Position numbers and translations under genes: made by a program. DNA of 64,000 bases from positions 3,370,001-3,434,000 of the forward strand of contig CM069601.1 in assembly GCA_035771175.1 (NCBI GenBank), written 5' to 3'. The notes under the pieces are model-generated. The model saw nothing but the letters and a program-made list of their open reading frames with translations, searched no databases and was not told the DNA's origin. The stretch's first letter is position 1, and the number at the start of each line of letters is the position of its first letter. This document shows, in pieces, positions 48,131 to 59,220 of this stretch. The DNA is from Paratinospora sagittata. Its lineage: Eukaryota > Streptophyta > Magnoliopsida > Ranunculales > Menispermaceae.

Positions 48131-48635
48131 CATACCTTCCATCCACCAAGGCATCAAAAGTGAAAGAAACCAAATGAGAATCTGGGTTACTCTCATCAAC
48201 ATCAATGGTAATAGTATCCTTATGCACATTCACATCGTTCCTTATCTTCCTAGCCACCTGATTCTCCACAGAAGGAGGAGATTGCACCTGCAATGCACCC
48301 ACAGAAGGCCTTATTCCTGACCACCCATTACTCTGATTAGCCTGAAAATGACTGCAATTCACTCTACCCAGAGCCACAGGCTCATTGAACCCAGAAGCAC
48401 CATACCCACCATCAGAAGAATGGCAGCAACAGTGATGAGGAGGTGGAGGAGCGGGTATAGGGTAAGAATTGTGAAGTGGGTAAGGGTGTGAAGGGTATGG
48501 GAGATTGTAGTAAGGAGGAGGAGGAAGAGGAACAGGAGAAAAGCCTGAAGAATAAGGGGAAATGAAGAGGGAAGGAGGTGGGTTTTGAAGGAAATGGTTG
48601 CTTCTTCTTCTGCTAGTACTAAATGAGATACCCAT
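41759..48635 (-). CDS. LUL: LOG2/LUL-family RING E3 ubiquitin ligase, 3 exons, about 372 aa
   Basis: The spliced product begins [13 protein letters not shown], which fits an N-myristoylation signal (Gly2, Ser6) as in Arabidopsis LOG2, and has a Pro/Tyr-rich, His-rich N-terminus. Residues about 125-300 hold the family's conserved region ([61 protein letters not shown]). The RING-HC starts [20 protein letters not shown] and ends [20 protein letters not shown]; all eight metal ligands are present (C-x2-C, C-H-x-C-x2-C, C-x2-C). LUL ligases ubiquitinate partners at membranes; LOG2 acts with GDU1 in amino-acid export. The start at 48635 is preferred over 48662 because it gives the myristoylation motif. 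Introns: 41873-42705 and 43211-48135. Confidence 0.95.
42706..43210 (-). CDS. LUL: LUL exon 2
   Basis: 505 bp from the acceptor AATGGCAG to the donor GTGAGA. It encodes [20 protein letters not shown] through the central domain and the first half of the RING, ending at CRHM. Both boundaries fall where the family alignment expects them. Confidence 0.92.
43620..43745 (-). repeat. possible SINE-like stretch in LUL intron 1
   Basis: The minus strand has gcaaggctgtggacatcaac, gaccccatactatgg, ggcttgtgcac and a T-rich end. This layout resembles the conserved part of Au-type plant SINEs (aaggctgcgtac..., ...gaccc, ...gtgcac). The match is partial and made from memory. Confidence 0.3.
44416..45023 (-). 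mobile_element. solo copia-type LTR (608 bp) in LUL intron 1
   Basis: On the minus strand it starts TGTTGGATTTTAGC and ends TTTTTCCCAACA, with a tatatatagg promoter box near 44815 and a gtggttttttcctgattttg segment followed by ttctacg, as in copia R/U5 regions. Flanks are actta (44411-44415) and acgta (45024-45028), a 5-bp duplication with one change. No second LTR or coding part is present. Confidence 0.8.
45520..45710 (+). repeat. SINE-like stretch in LUL intron 1
   Basis: gagttagtatgatggac resembles an A box and aagtttaaatctcatcc a B box. The stretch ends in aaaaaaaacaaaag. No target duplication was seen. Confidence 0.45.
48136..48635 (-). CDS. LUL: LUL exon 1
   Basis: 500 bp from ATG to the donor GTATG; the last codon is split AG|T. 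It encodes the myristoylation-type start, the proline-rich region and the beginning of the conserved domain up to FTFDALVDG. An in-frame ATG 27 bp upstream (48662) would add nine residues. Confidence 0.88.
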
Positions 48636-48662
48636 GAAAGAAGATGGTGAGAGAATCCCCAA

Positions 48663-48930
48663 AAAAAAAAAAAAAAAAAAAAGAAAGAAATTTTGGAAGG
48701 GAAGAAGAAGAAGAAGAAGAAAAAATTTGGGTAGTTGAGACTGAAAAAGTGTTGCTGAATTGAAGAAAAATGTAATTGTTCTGCAACTTAGACCTTCTAT
48801 TCTTTCTTTCTTTCTTTTTCACCTTAGAAGACTGGAGCGAGAAGAAAAAGGTCGATTTGCAGAACTGTACTGGGCATCCTAGATCTTGGGGTGTGGAAAT
48901 TCATGTCTTTTTTCTTTTTATATAATTTTT
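48663..48930 (-). promoter_or_regulatory. LUL 5' leader and TATA box
   Basis: TATATAAA on the minus strand at 48924-48917 lies about 280 bp upstream of the ATG, followed by a C/T-rich leader with a long A run near 48661-48680. Assignment of the transcription start is inferred. Confidence 0.45.
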
Positions 48931-49702
48931 TTTTCTTGTTTTATTTATACTAACTTGTGATTAATCTACATTGCACGTGGATTAAATGATCAACCACCGA
49001 TGGGGATGAGGTGACAGGAGACGAATTTCTACCAAGAAGTCTCGGGTTCAAGAGTAAACTGTGTTATGAGGGTGGAGTATAGCGGTCAGGACCCGTTTGG
49101 TATAGTTTTTTGAAAAGTTCACCACACTTTGTCTAAAACTAAAAATGTGTATTATTAAACAACTCTAAACACTTAAAAAAAAAAAGTCATCTCAATAGGT
49201 TAATGAGATTAATTTAATTTGGATTGAGTTTCATTTTTTTTTGACACGAACCGTTAAGTTGAGTTTTAATTTGGCTCCACCCATTACACCCCTACTTCAT
49301 TCAATGGTGGCAGAGATCAAATCCTTATAAATGGAAAAATTATGCTATGTCAAACCTGGTATATGGATTTATAAGCCTTTTACTGAAAACATACTCTTAG
49401 GTGTGGCTTAAAAGCCACTTGTGAATCACATGTTATATCTACTAAAAAAAATTTAATTGGAGAATAAAACCCCATCTTTTGAACCTTTAAAATAAAGTAT
49501 AAAAGCCAAAGTTGGGTAGCTCGAAAGGCTGCCATCTATTTCCCTAACTCTTAGGTTGGGAGTTTTGAGTCTTTCTCTTTACTAAATAAGTTAGACTTAT
49601 GTCTCGCCTTAATAAAGTGACCATGCTGTTTTAGTTTGCTATGATCCCTTCTCCAAGCCCACGTGCCCCTCATCGATGCGCTCACCTCTTGATGACTATA
49701 TT
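48931..49702. other. intergenic, no gene recognised
   Basis: Contains two weakly tRNA-like stretches (about 48990-49090 with tctcgggttcaagag, and about 49515-49580 with gggtagctcgaaaggctgcc) that may be SINE remnants. No coding sequence recognised. Confidence 0.4.
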
Positions 49703-49886
49703 TGTTGGGCGGACCTGAATATTTACTAGTACTAATATTGTCATTAACTTAACTTTCTTAGGGATTAGGTGTGAGGTTTTTACTCCTAAAAGCTTTTGTA
49801 GGAATGAAATTACAACTTATATTCTAAGTAATAAACTTGTCCATATCTAATGCGAAACTATTATTTCGGTTTATATATACCCAACA
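49703..49886 (-). repeat. TRIM 3' LTR (minus-strand sense)
   Basis: Minus strand starts TGTTGGGTATATATAAACCG and ends GTCCGCCCAACA. The TATATAAA near the start could be a promoter. Confidence 0.75.
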
Positions 49887-50071
49887 AATCTCCACCTTGA
49901 ATTGAAATCTAACTTCATCACAATCGCATATTACATGATCCATGTTAGATCAACTGTCACCATAATCTTGAGGAGGGGCAATTCGTGGAATCATCCGAGA
50001 CCAATTCATATACATGCATGCTTCACCTTGACATACATACATTCTAGTCGAACCATAAGCTTTAATACCAT

Positions 50072-50260
50072 TGTTGGGTGGACCTGAATCTCTATTCGTA
50101 TTGATATTATCTTCAACTTAACCACTTTAGAGCTTAAATGTGGAATTTTACTTCAAAAAGTCTCGATATTAATGAGAGTGAGATCTCAACTTTGATTCTA
50201 TGTGGTGAGCTTGTTCATATTCAATACATGATTATTATTTCGATCCACATATACTTAACA
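50072..50260 (-). repeat. TRIM 5' LTR (minus-strand sense)
   Basis: Minus strand starts TGTTAAGTATATGTGGATCG and ends GGTCCACCCAACA, next to the primer-site-like tggtattaaagc. Confidence 0.75.
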
Positions 50261-50528
50261 ATACTTAAGTGTCTTGATGCCATTTGGCCTTGTGCAAGCT
50301 TTCTCTGGCCATGTACCTACATAAAAAAAATTCATAAGAAATATCTCAGAAATTCCATAGTAAAAAATAACATTTTGTAATTTCTTTTATATGTGCCACA
50401 AACCTTGCCAATAGTATTAACATAGCTTTTAGCTGTAGAATTATACCTATAAATGGCTTTTGGATCCTTTGAAATGAATTGCAAAAAAGCCCAAACGAGC
50501 GTTGGTTGTTCTCAACTAATGCTTTGAA

Positions 50529-50783
50529 GCGGATCAACTTCCAACTCCGTTGATCTGCACCCTCCTTCCAACTTATAGGTAGGGTTTTGAGTCTCCCTGG
50601 TGCAAGGAGTAAAATACCAACTGTTGCAGGTATTTGTCCTTGTCCTTGTCCAAAGCCTCCCTTACATGTCTTCTTCCTTCAACATAGTGGGCTTTAGCTA
50701 TTGCACCATCCGGGCTAGTGGCACTTAGATCCTTAGGTCTAAGCTATGATGACGATGATTAAAAAAAAAAGAAAAAGAAAAAA
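50529..50783 (+). mobile_element. SINE with perfect target-site duplications (255 bp)
   Basis: Flanked by aactaatgctttgaa at 50514-50528 and 50784-50798, a perfect 15-bp duplication. Inside are gttgatctgcaccctccttc and agggttttgagtctccctgg, an A/B-box-like head, and an A-rich tail aaaaaaaaaagaaaaag at the 3' end. Confidence 0.85.
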
Positions 50784-50798
50784 AACTAATGCTTTGAA

Positions 50799-51383
50799 AA
50801 ATTGTGCCAAATATGAGGAGGATGTTATTATGGGACCCATTTGATCGGAGGAGTTGTCCAAATGACTACTTATGGTCATTTTGGGTCATGTTAGTGACTA
50901 GAGATCAAATGTCAATAAAAAAAATGTTATTTGCAATATAGTGCAGGTATGTAAGCCCTTGTTGTCCATGGGGGTCTATAATTTGGTCCCTTGGGGTTGA
51001 ATGTGCCTGTGGTTCCAGCCCGAGCAATTGAAAAAATAGAGAGAAAAAAAATGGAGTTGCATTTGTCAAAATGTGGTGTGATTTTGATTATACATGAAGA
51101 TCCTTTTTTTTGTCAGTTTCATTCTATTTCGTAAAATCTCAAAAGGTGGAGTACATCCTACCAACAGATAAGAGAACATCCTGAAGACTAATATAGGCAC
51201 AATAGTACTGAGCATAAATGCTTGCGGGAAAATAGGTAAAACCCGACAACAAAAAGGTCAAATCCTAACTACTAATGTGGTTAGAAATGAAGCACTACAT
51301 ACATGAAGATCTAGTAAGTTTTTTTCTTGTTTGTTTTTTTAATCAAAGGGTGGAAAATTTCTGTTGTTTAGAATGCAAAAAAG

Positions 51384-51416
<33 letters not shown>

Positions 51417-51531
51417 GTACTTAGATTAATATCTCAAATGTAACATAACATATACGCTTAAAATATCATGTACCCAAACTAGAACAGAAAGTGGTAAAAA
51501 AAATGGTTTTTAAAATTGAAAAATTATAACA
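50799..51531. other. intergenic, no gene recognised
   Basis: AT-rich, with a long (AAT)n microsatellite at about 51385-51415. No coding sequence recognised. Confidence 0.5.
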
Positions 51532-51885
51532 TGTTGTAAATATATTTGATTAATACCACCACTTAATATTCTATAGCCCCCAAGTGATGTAAATAACTTT
51601 GTAACCTCTTCATATTCCATTAGGTTTAGAACCTACAATTCATTATATTGACTTTGCAACCAACATTTTATTTATATGTTGTAAATGTAATTTAACACTC
51701 TCATGGTCATGAGCTTATATAAAAGGGTGTTTAAGTTGTAAACAGTATCCAAGATATGTGTAAAATGTAGTACAAGTCTCGATCAACAAGAGAATGAAAT
51801 TTCTTCCTCATTTCTCTATATATTCTCTTAAACACGTCTCCCTTTTATTTATTTTATTTGCAGTCTCTCCTTTATTTTACAACAT
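51532..51885 (+). mobile_element. solo LTR (354 bp) with perfect TSD
   Basis: Starts TGTTGTAAATAT and ends ATTTTACAACA, so the ends are inverted copies. The target duplication TAACA is perfect (51527-51531 and 51886-51890). A tatataaaag box lies at 51716-51725. Size and ends fit a Ty1/copia LTR. Confidence 0.85.
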
Positions 51886-51890
51886 AACAC

Positions 51891-52579
51891 TAATTGAAAT
51901 CTCAACAGCTCCATGTAGCTCTACCTATAGCTAAGCTAAGAGAGAACCTTCCATAACTATAACTGCTTACCCTCGAATCAATACCCTATTGGTTTTCTCA
52001 TCTAAATAAACATCCAGTGGTTCACCCCTTGGAGAAGCCTGAAAAAGAGTACATGCCTTGTTGATATATATACAACTAGATTGCATTTTTTAGTACATGC
52101 ATACATAAATACACATATATGCATACATGTACACGGGTAACTGTAAAAGAGACAGACAATTAAATAGGAGAAAGAGCAAGATTACCATATATGCAGTAAA
52201 ATGATTTTTTTCCCAACTTTTTGCTCCAATAAGATGCTAAGACACAGTGGGCGCTTCCACAAACTTGGTCCTGAAAACACACTAAGCAATAAAATTAAGA
52301 ACTAAGATGATATATATATATAGAAAATATTAATCTAACTACACATTATTGCAACTTCATATGCCAAATATGGGAAAGAGCCTGCCGATTTTCTTTGAAA
52401 GAAAATCGTTGGGCGGTGGGGCGGATTTATTAAAAATACCTGCAGGCCGATACTCAAATTTATTAAAAAAAATAAAAAACAGACCCAATTCGAGTCAGAC
52501 CCGGATCCAACCGGTTTGGGTCCGATCCAAAGAGGATGGACCGGTTTAAAAAAAAAAATTGAGATTAAATTTGCACTGT
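51891..52579. other. intergenic, no gene recognised
   Basis: AT-rich. The part at 52490-52550 with gacccggatccaaccggttt is locally G+C-rich. No gene recognised. Confidence 0.5.
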
Positions 52580-52913
52580 ATATGTTTGATGCGTTAAAAT
52601 GAAGACTTTTGGTCGACTTTTAGAGAAAGTATTGAACACTAACCTAACTTCATTTTTTGAGATCTTTCAATCTGTACGCTCAGATTAAATAGAAACTCAC
52701 AATAACATAGATCTATCACAATATTCTTAAATTAGATCTAAACCATTCATAATTGATGAGTTAAAATGAAGAACATAAATGCATTATCATAAAAATTGTT
52801 GAACTGAGACCAAGGTCATTTTTGCCTGATCTTAACATCTGTACGGTTAGAAATCAACAATTTGGACTTGTATATCACAATCACATTAGACTCATATATA
52901 TATTTTTACTTTA
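52580..52913 (+). repeat. two diverged tandem units of 167 bp
   Basis: gcgttaaaatgaaga at 52591 recurs as gagttaaaatgaaga at 52758, and tctgtacgct at 52671 recurs as tctgtacggt at 52838; both offsets are 167. The units lie directly before the unrecognised reading frame. Confidence 0.65.
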
Positions 52914-52930
52914 CTATAGACATGGAATGA

Positions 52931-53407
52931 AACCCGGATGCTAATGGTGTTTACACCTTGTACTACGTCTTTCAAGAGTGCATGATGAATCTAAAACATA
53001 CCTTATCAGAACACATTAGCCAAATCAATTTTACGATTTGGAAACTTTTTTGCATGGGCGTGGCCCTAGATATGGAAGACAGTAGCAAGGTTCTTTTTTA
53101 CTCCATCATTGAAGAATGGAGAGAGTATGTTGGCAAAATAAAGGAAGGTTCCAACTTATTTAATTTTTTGAAGATTGTTGAGGAACTTAAAAAGGAAGAG
53201 TGACACAAAATGCGCTTGCAAAAAGAAGAGTGCCATATTGCTGAGAATGTAAGGCGATCTTTGATATTGTCAACGCACTCAAATAAGAGAAGTGCAAGAG
53301 GAATGCACTATCTTTCAGGAACGAGTACACTGTCATTCTTAGACCGTCATGCAAGGAATATAGTGAAGAATGCAATGGACGCATTCGCAGAAACGATGCC
53401 ATTTTAG
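52931..53407 (+). pseudogene. unrecognised exon-like reading frame with one internal TGA
   Basis: From about 52931 the frame reads NPDANGVYTLYYVFQECMMN and stays open for about 90 codons to TGA at 53201-53203. It then continues in the same frame (HKMRLQKEECHIAENVRRSL, then STHSNKRSARGMHYLSGTST and SFLDRHARNIVKNAMDAFAE) to TAG at 53405. The composition is that of a normal globular protein. The TGA falls in a KKEE-x-HKM context where TGG (Trp) would be one change away. I do not recognise the family. It lies 450 bp before the decayed copia gag. It could be an exon of a host gene, a captured fragment or an unusual 5' part of the copia element. Confidence 0.5.
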
Positions 53408-53863
53408 GAGTCTTATTTCAATCTTAGTACATAAGTCAGGAGTCTAATGTAAATAAAGTGCAATTGCTTAAAATATCTTATGATGTCTCTGTTTATAGAA
53501 TTATGCAATTGAACCTTGTTATATGTTATGTGCAATAAAATTCATTTATTTATTTCATTGCATCATTTTGATTATGATATACATGATTCTATTGTGATCT
53601 TATTGTGGAAAAAGAAATGCCTATTTTTCTAGCATTTTCTATTTTTTTATTTTGCATGAAATTAATTAAATATTAAACAAGCTTATTAATGAAGTAAGTG
53701 ATGATTGTGAAACTAAGTGAGCTTTCGATCTTATTCTTTACTCCACTTGTTTGTATATTTAATGGAATTTCAGGTCGCAAATCTAAGTTAAAATATTGTG
53801 CAATATGTTAATAAATGCATGTTTTATGTCCTAAACTTGATGTTATTGTTTTCTTTTAAAGAT
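53408..53863. other. AT-rich stretch before the copia gag; no LTR found
   Basis: A 5' LTR matching the 3' LTR at 61542 would be expected in this direction, but none is visible here or further upstream to 51891. It may be a diverged leader, or the 5' LTR was lost. Confidence 0.4.
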
Positions 53864-56683
53864 ATGTCTTCCGCTTCGAAAAACATTATTGCTGATTTGA
53901 ATAAAGGAGAGAAATTGAACGGAGACAATTTTGATATGTGGCATCAAAGAGTTTAATTTATTCTGGAGGAGCAAGAGGCCCTCGAAACTCTCACCCACAC
54001 AATGTTTGAACCAGAGCTTGGAACAACAGTTCAACACAGGAATAACTTGGAAGCGTTTCAGACATGGAAACGAAAGAGTAGCATAGCTCGCATCACTATG
54101 CTTAGCAACATGCAAGATGCTTTACTATGCCAATTTGAGCAGTATGAGACTGCCCAAAAGATGTGAAATGCCCTTAAAGAGAAGTTTGGGATGACCTCTG
54201 CTACTAAGCTGCAACAGCTAACAATTAAGTTTAAAACATATGTAAAACGACAACATCATACGATGAAACAACATCTATGTGAGATGTCAAACATGATTCG
54301 TGAACTGAACAATGTTGGGCATGTTCTCACGAATGAATAGCAGATTCATGCAGTCGCCCGCTCTCTTCCACAAAATTGGGAGCATATGAAGATCACTTTG
54401 ATCCATAATGATGGTATCAAAACGTTCAAAGATATTACTTGGCATGTTGAATTGGAGGCTGAGCGCCTTGAAGCAGCCAAGCCCTCTGCTCATTCACTAG
54501 TAGCTGAAGCTTCTATTTTTGGTTTCAAGAAAAAAGGGAACCGTAAGTTCAAAAAGAACTACAAGAAAAGAAATTTGGCACCCACAGGATGGGTAAAGAA
54601 ACCTTACTACAACCGCCACAAGAGGGGTTGGCGTGGAGGTAGGCAGAAGGACAAGAAAGACATCAAATGCTACAATTGTGGACACAATGGGCATTTCACA
54701 AGGGAATGCACTGAACCAAAGAAGGAGAAGATATTTTTAACTACTTTTTCTAAATGTTATATTTCCATTTGTTGCTTGCTTATTGAATCACATCCTATGT
54801 GAATCATTGACTCAAGAGCAATGGACCACATAGCGAAAGACCGATGAGCTTTCGTAGATTATCGTCGGATTCCAGTAGGAGCTCGATGGATATTGGAAGG
54901 GAACAACAACAAGGTAGTTGTCCGTGGGATTGGAACATGCAAGCTAGTGTTGCGTGGTGGACAAATCTTGCTCTTTCATGACGTCCTCTATGCACCGGGC
55001 ATTAGAAGAAATTTGATTTCTGTAGTAGTCCTTCTTAGTTTGGGTTTCAATTTGAACTTTAGTAATGATGGTGTGGTTTTACAATTGGGAACTCAGTTTT
55101 ATGGTTTTGGACAAATAGTTGATGGTTTTATCATTTTGGATACTGGATGTTTGAATTCTACTGTAAATTTAGTTTTCTCTTATGTTTCATTTTCTTCTAA
55201 TTCTATTATAGATGTGAATGTTTGGCATGCTATATTAGGACATATAGGGCAAGAAAGAATGAACAGATTAGCTCGAGAGGGTCTATTAGGCTTTCTAACG
55301 AGAATTGACTTGCCTATTTGTTCCCATTGTTTGGTTGGTAAAATTACCAGAAAACCTTTCAGTAGAGCTTTACGTGCCGAACAACCATTACAATTGATTC
55401 ACTATGATATTTGTGGTCCAATGAGTGTTAGAGCAAGACATAGTGCTACTTATTTCATCACATTTATTGATGATTTCTCAGATTTTTGGATATATATATT
55501 TAATATCCCATAAATTAGAAGCATTGGATTGCTTCAAACGATATGTATCGCTGGTGGAGAATCAACAAGATAAACATGTCAAAACATTGAGAACGGATCA
55601 AGGTCGTGAATATCTTTTCGACCAGTTTAAAGATTTTTGTGATGAAAAGGGTATCGCACGTCAGCTAACCATCCCAGGTACACCGCAACAAAATGGTGTT
55701 GCTGAACACATGAATGGAACCTTATTGGATATGGTTCGTTCAATGATGGCGCAAACAACTTTTCTAATTTCTTATTGGGGAAAGCTTTATTGACTGTTGT
55801 ATTATCCTTAACCGCATTCCATCAAAATCGGTACCCACTACTCCATATGAACTATGGACAGGTTGAAAACCTGACTTAAGTAGTCTGCGATCCTGGGGAT
55901 TAGCAGCTTATGTACATTCACCTTCCATACGATATGGAAAGTTGGGACCACGTGGTAAGAAATCCATTTTTATCATATATTTTGAACATTCTAAAGGTTA
56001 TGCGTTCATTGGTGAAAACGAAGATAATATTTTTACTGAGTATGAATCAAGAGATGCCACGTTCATAGAAAATGAATTCCCTAGCAAGCATGAAGCAACT
56101 GAGGATCTTACTTTATATGATGTAGACCTTGAAAATCAAAATGCGCCAATGGAGGCGAATGAAAATTTAATATCAAATGAAGCTCCAATTGAGCTACATC
56201 CAAGTCATTCCGGAGGAACAATTGCGAAGAAGTATCCGTAAAAGTATCCCTCGTCATCGATTTGAGATCGAAGGAGAAACTTTTATGAAAGCTCCACATG
56301 ATGAAAGTGAACCAAAATCGGTTCAAGCAACTCTTTCATTAGATGTTAGGGATCAATGGATGAAAGCAATGACAGAAAAAATGAAGTCAATGAAACTAAA
56401 CCATGTCTGGGACTTGGTTGATCTTCTATCTGGGTGTAAAGCAATTGGGAACAAATGGGTTCTCAAAATTAAACGCAAAGCAGATGGATCCATAGAGAGA
56501 TCTAAGGCACGTTTGGCTGCTAAGGGTTACAACCAGCAAGAAGGGATAGATTATGAAGTAGTGAGATTTGTCTCTATCCGTTTACTTTTGGCTATCGTTG
56601 CATATTTGGATTTATAATTACATCAAATGGATGTAAATACTGTGTTTTTTAACAGAGAATTGGATGAAGAAATATACATGCAA
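53864..56683 (+). pseudogene. copia gag-pol remnant, first part (gag to start of reverse transcriptase)
   Basis: gag begins MSSASKNIIADLNKGEKLNG and is broken by stops near 53956, 54164 and 54338. Then come a basic stretch and the CCHC knuckle CYNCGHNGHFTREC. The protease region (about 54805-55000) has lost its catalytic triplet context by mutation (IIDSRAMDHIAKD with stops). GAG-pre-integrase shows VWHAILGHIGQERMNRLARE and integrase shows ICGPM, FIDDFSDFW, RTDQGREYLFDQF and TPQQNGVAEHMN, with frameshifts near 55500 and 55790. Reverse transcriptase begins NHVWDLVDL, GNKWVLKIKRKADGS and EIYMQ at the insertion point. No functional protein is possible. Confidence 0.88.
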
Positions 56684-59220
56684 TGTCACGACGCCCCTGA
56701 CTTCATGACCAGCACAATATACTATCTACTGTACATACCCATATACAGTAGATAACATATTGTCAGCCTTCACATAGTCTCACAATGCTTCTTTTTTTTT
56801 CAGAAATTTCGGAGGCATTTCCCCATAAAATGGACATTTCACAAAACCTGATATACCACAAATCAAATCATATGTATATATATATATATAATCATTCACA
56901 ATGTCAATCATTCGGTCATCATATATAACCATTCCATCCATCTATACCATAATCCAAAATACCACCATTGTCCTTCATTAATCAAACATTCCATTGTCCA
57001 AATATATATATCATTGCCAAATCTCTTAACAATCCAAAATAACTATTGATATCTTATTTTTCCTAAATAACCCCTCTAGATGGTAATACATATATAATAT
57101 ATGTGATAAATATATATATATATCAAAATAAATAAAACATGTAACCACTTCCTCCAAAGCGTACGTACATCAACAACACTATGTCCTAGTCACGTGTTGA
57201 TCACTCTCAAATTTTTTCTTTTCCTTTTGCTTCTGTACCTGAAATGGTGAAGGAAATGGGGTGAGCAAACAACAGCTCAGTGAATATAGTTCTTGACATG
57301 ACAATCGCATGCATTTTAGGAAACATGGCATATCAAATCGTTTAAATTAAAATATTTCAAAAGCACATATGTAACATTCATCAAAATAATATACATGGAC
57401 ACAATATATAGTTTATGCTCATTCATAAAAAATTTATCATCTCCCTCCTTCAAAGCAAGAGAGCGGGTCTAACCCTTGTATGACCGTTACAAGGTAGCCA
57501 CAACCTCTCATTACCTAATTCACAGTCATGTCAAGGATCGCAACCCTTGTTAGGACAGACCTACTAACAATGGGGTTTCGCAAAACCTCATCCGGGTCTA
57601 ATTCCTAACGAAATGACATTATTATAAACTCCAATTGCTAAAATCAGTTTGCATGATCACTAAAAACACAATGCATTACATATAAATATAACATGCATAC
57701 AATCAAACATTTTATATGTATACAATGTCATACAAGAACCATATCAAGAAAACTATACTCACAGTGGTTACACGAGGTTTCTAAGCCAATATACCCTCTA
57801 AAATCCAGCAACAATAAGCATCAAGGTTACTTGCATCATCAAACATCCATCATAATTGCTTCCTTATCCATGCACTTAATCTCTAAATTCAAACACTGCA
57901 ATTAGGTAATTCAAACCATAGATCATCATGAGAATCACCATTTAAACTCATCAAAACACTATTACTGACACTCAAATTTCCTAGCTGGTTCAACAGGTAA
58001 GATGGAGTTATTTCACCATGAAAATGCCACATTTAAACTAGATTTCAACACCAATGTACTCACATAAGCATATGAAAACATATGTCAATTTTATTAAAAA
58101 TCTAAAACATTCCTAAAATTATTCTGTTCACATCAACACGTGTTAAATCAGTCATTCTATCATTCTACTACCTTCAGCAGATATTTTATTGAGGTTTGAC
58201 ACGTTCGCGAAGGCATTCAAAGTCAATTTTACTCACAAAAATCATATCTTTAGCTACTAAAAATATCAAAGCATATCCAAAAATCATGCTCTTAACATCG
58301 AAACGTCCGAAATTCAGTTATCTACGATTCTATGATTTCAAATCGGAGTTTCATTGGAGTCTAATTCCATTTTATTCACTGGATATATTATGGTACTGTT
58401 CATGCCACTATTCATTAGGAACATGTGAATTTTTACTAAAATTATCAAACGGTCTCCAAAAATCATGAAATTAGTATCGATGGACTCACAACAGTTCATT
58501 CTATCATTCTATAGCCTTAAACTAGAGTTTCATCGGGTTTTAATATGATTCGAAAGGTTTTCAATATAAACTCTAACTTCAAATAAACTTCCAACAGCCA
58601 TAAAAATTCCAAATGAACCAATAAATGAAATCTAACTACATAGTCGGGGCTCCTACAGTCTAGGGAATATTTTTCAACCTTTGGAACAAATTTTCATTCA
58701 AGTTAGGTCAAAACCTCAATTTTGAAAATGCCATAAAACGGCTCCCATAGCAAAAATTACTTCGAAAGAAAGGTTACATCTAGCTTAGATATGAATTTCA
58801 CGAAGAAATATAGTGAAAAAACAGTTACCGTGGGTCCCGATTCGACGAATATCCCGCGTTCACCCTCCTTTTCCTCTTCCTTCTTCTCGTTCTTTCCTTT
58901 ATCTGTTTCTTTTTTTTTCTTTTTTCTTTTTTACGTTTGAGAGAGATATGAGAGAATGAGATAAGAGATTGAGAAATTTAGAATATGTTATAATATCATC
59001 TTATACTAATATCAAGGTAATGTATATCATCTTATATTAATATCAATTTCAAGGTCATTGATTCATCTTATACTAATATCATCTTATAATATAATGATAA
59101 GATGGCATTTAAGAATACAATCTACTTAATTTAGGTATGTTTATACACATATGTTTAACTCCTACGTTCGTATATGTATCCCTCAACGTAGGTGTATAAT
59201 TAAAACTACGGGGTGTTACA
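56684..59220 (+). mobile_element. solo LTR of a Ty3/gypsy-type element (2537 bp), nested in copia
   Basis: Starts TGTCACGACGCCCC and ends ACGGGGTGTTACA, with a perfect target duplication tgcaa (56679-56683 and 59221-59225). Removing it rejoins the reverse transcriptase frame (EIYMQ to QLMGFVQN). It shares ends and internal blocks (ccccataaaatggac, aaatcatgaaattagtat) with 10881-12984. It has no coding domain. The stem tatctactgtacat...atacagtagata lies near its start. Confidence 0.88.

Larger units (their letters stand above)
49703..50260 (-). mobile_element. TRIM (terminal-repeat retrotransposon in miniature), 558 bp
   Basis: Two direct repeats of 184 bp (49703-49886) and 189 bp (50072-50260) have TGTT...CCAACA/TTAACA ends and flank a 185-bp interior. 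Read on the minus strand, tggtattaaagc follows the first LTR and resembles the initiator-tRNA primer site TGGTATCAGAGC, and the purine-rich aaggtggagatt precedes the second LTR. Flanking bases atatt and atact may be a target duplication. It has no coding capacity. Confidence 0.8.
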
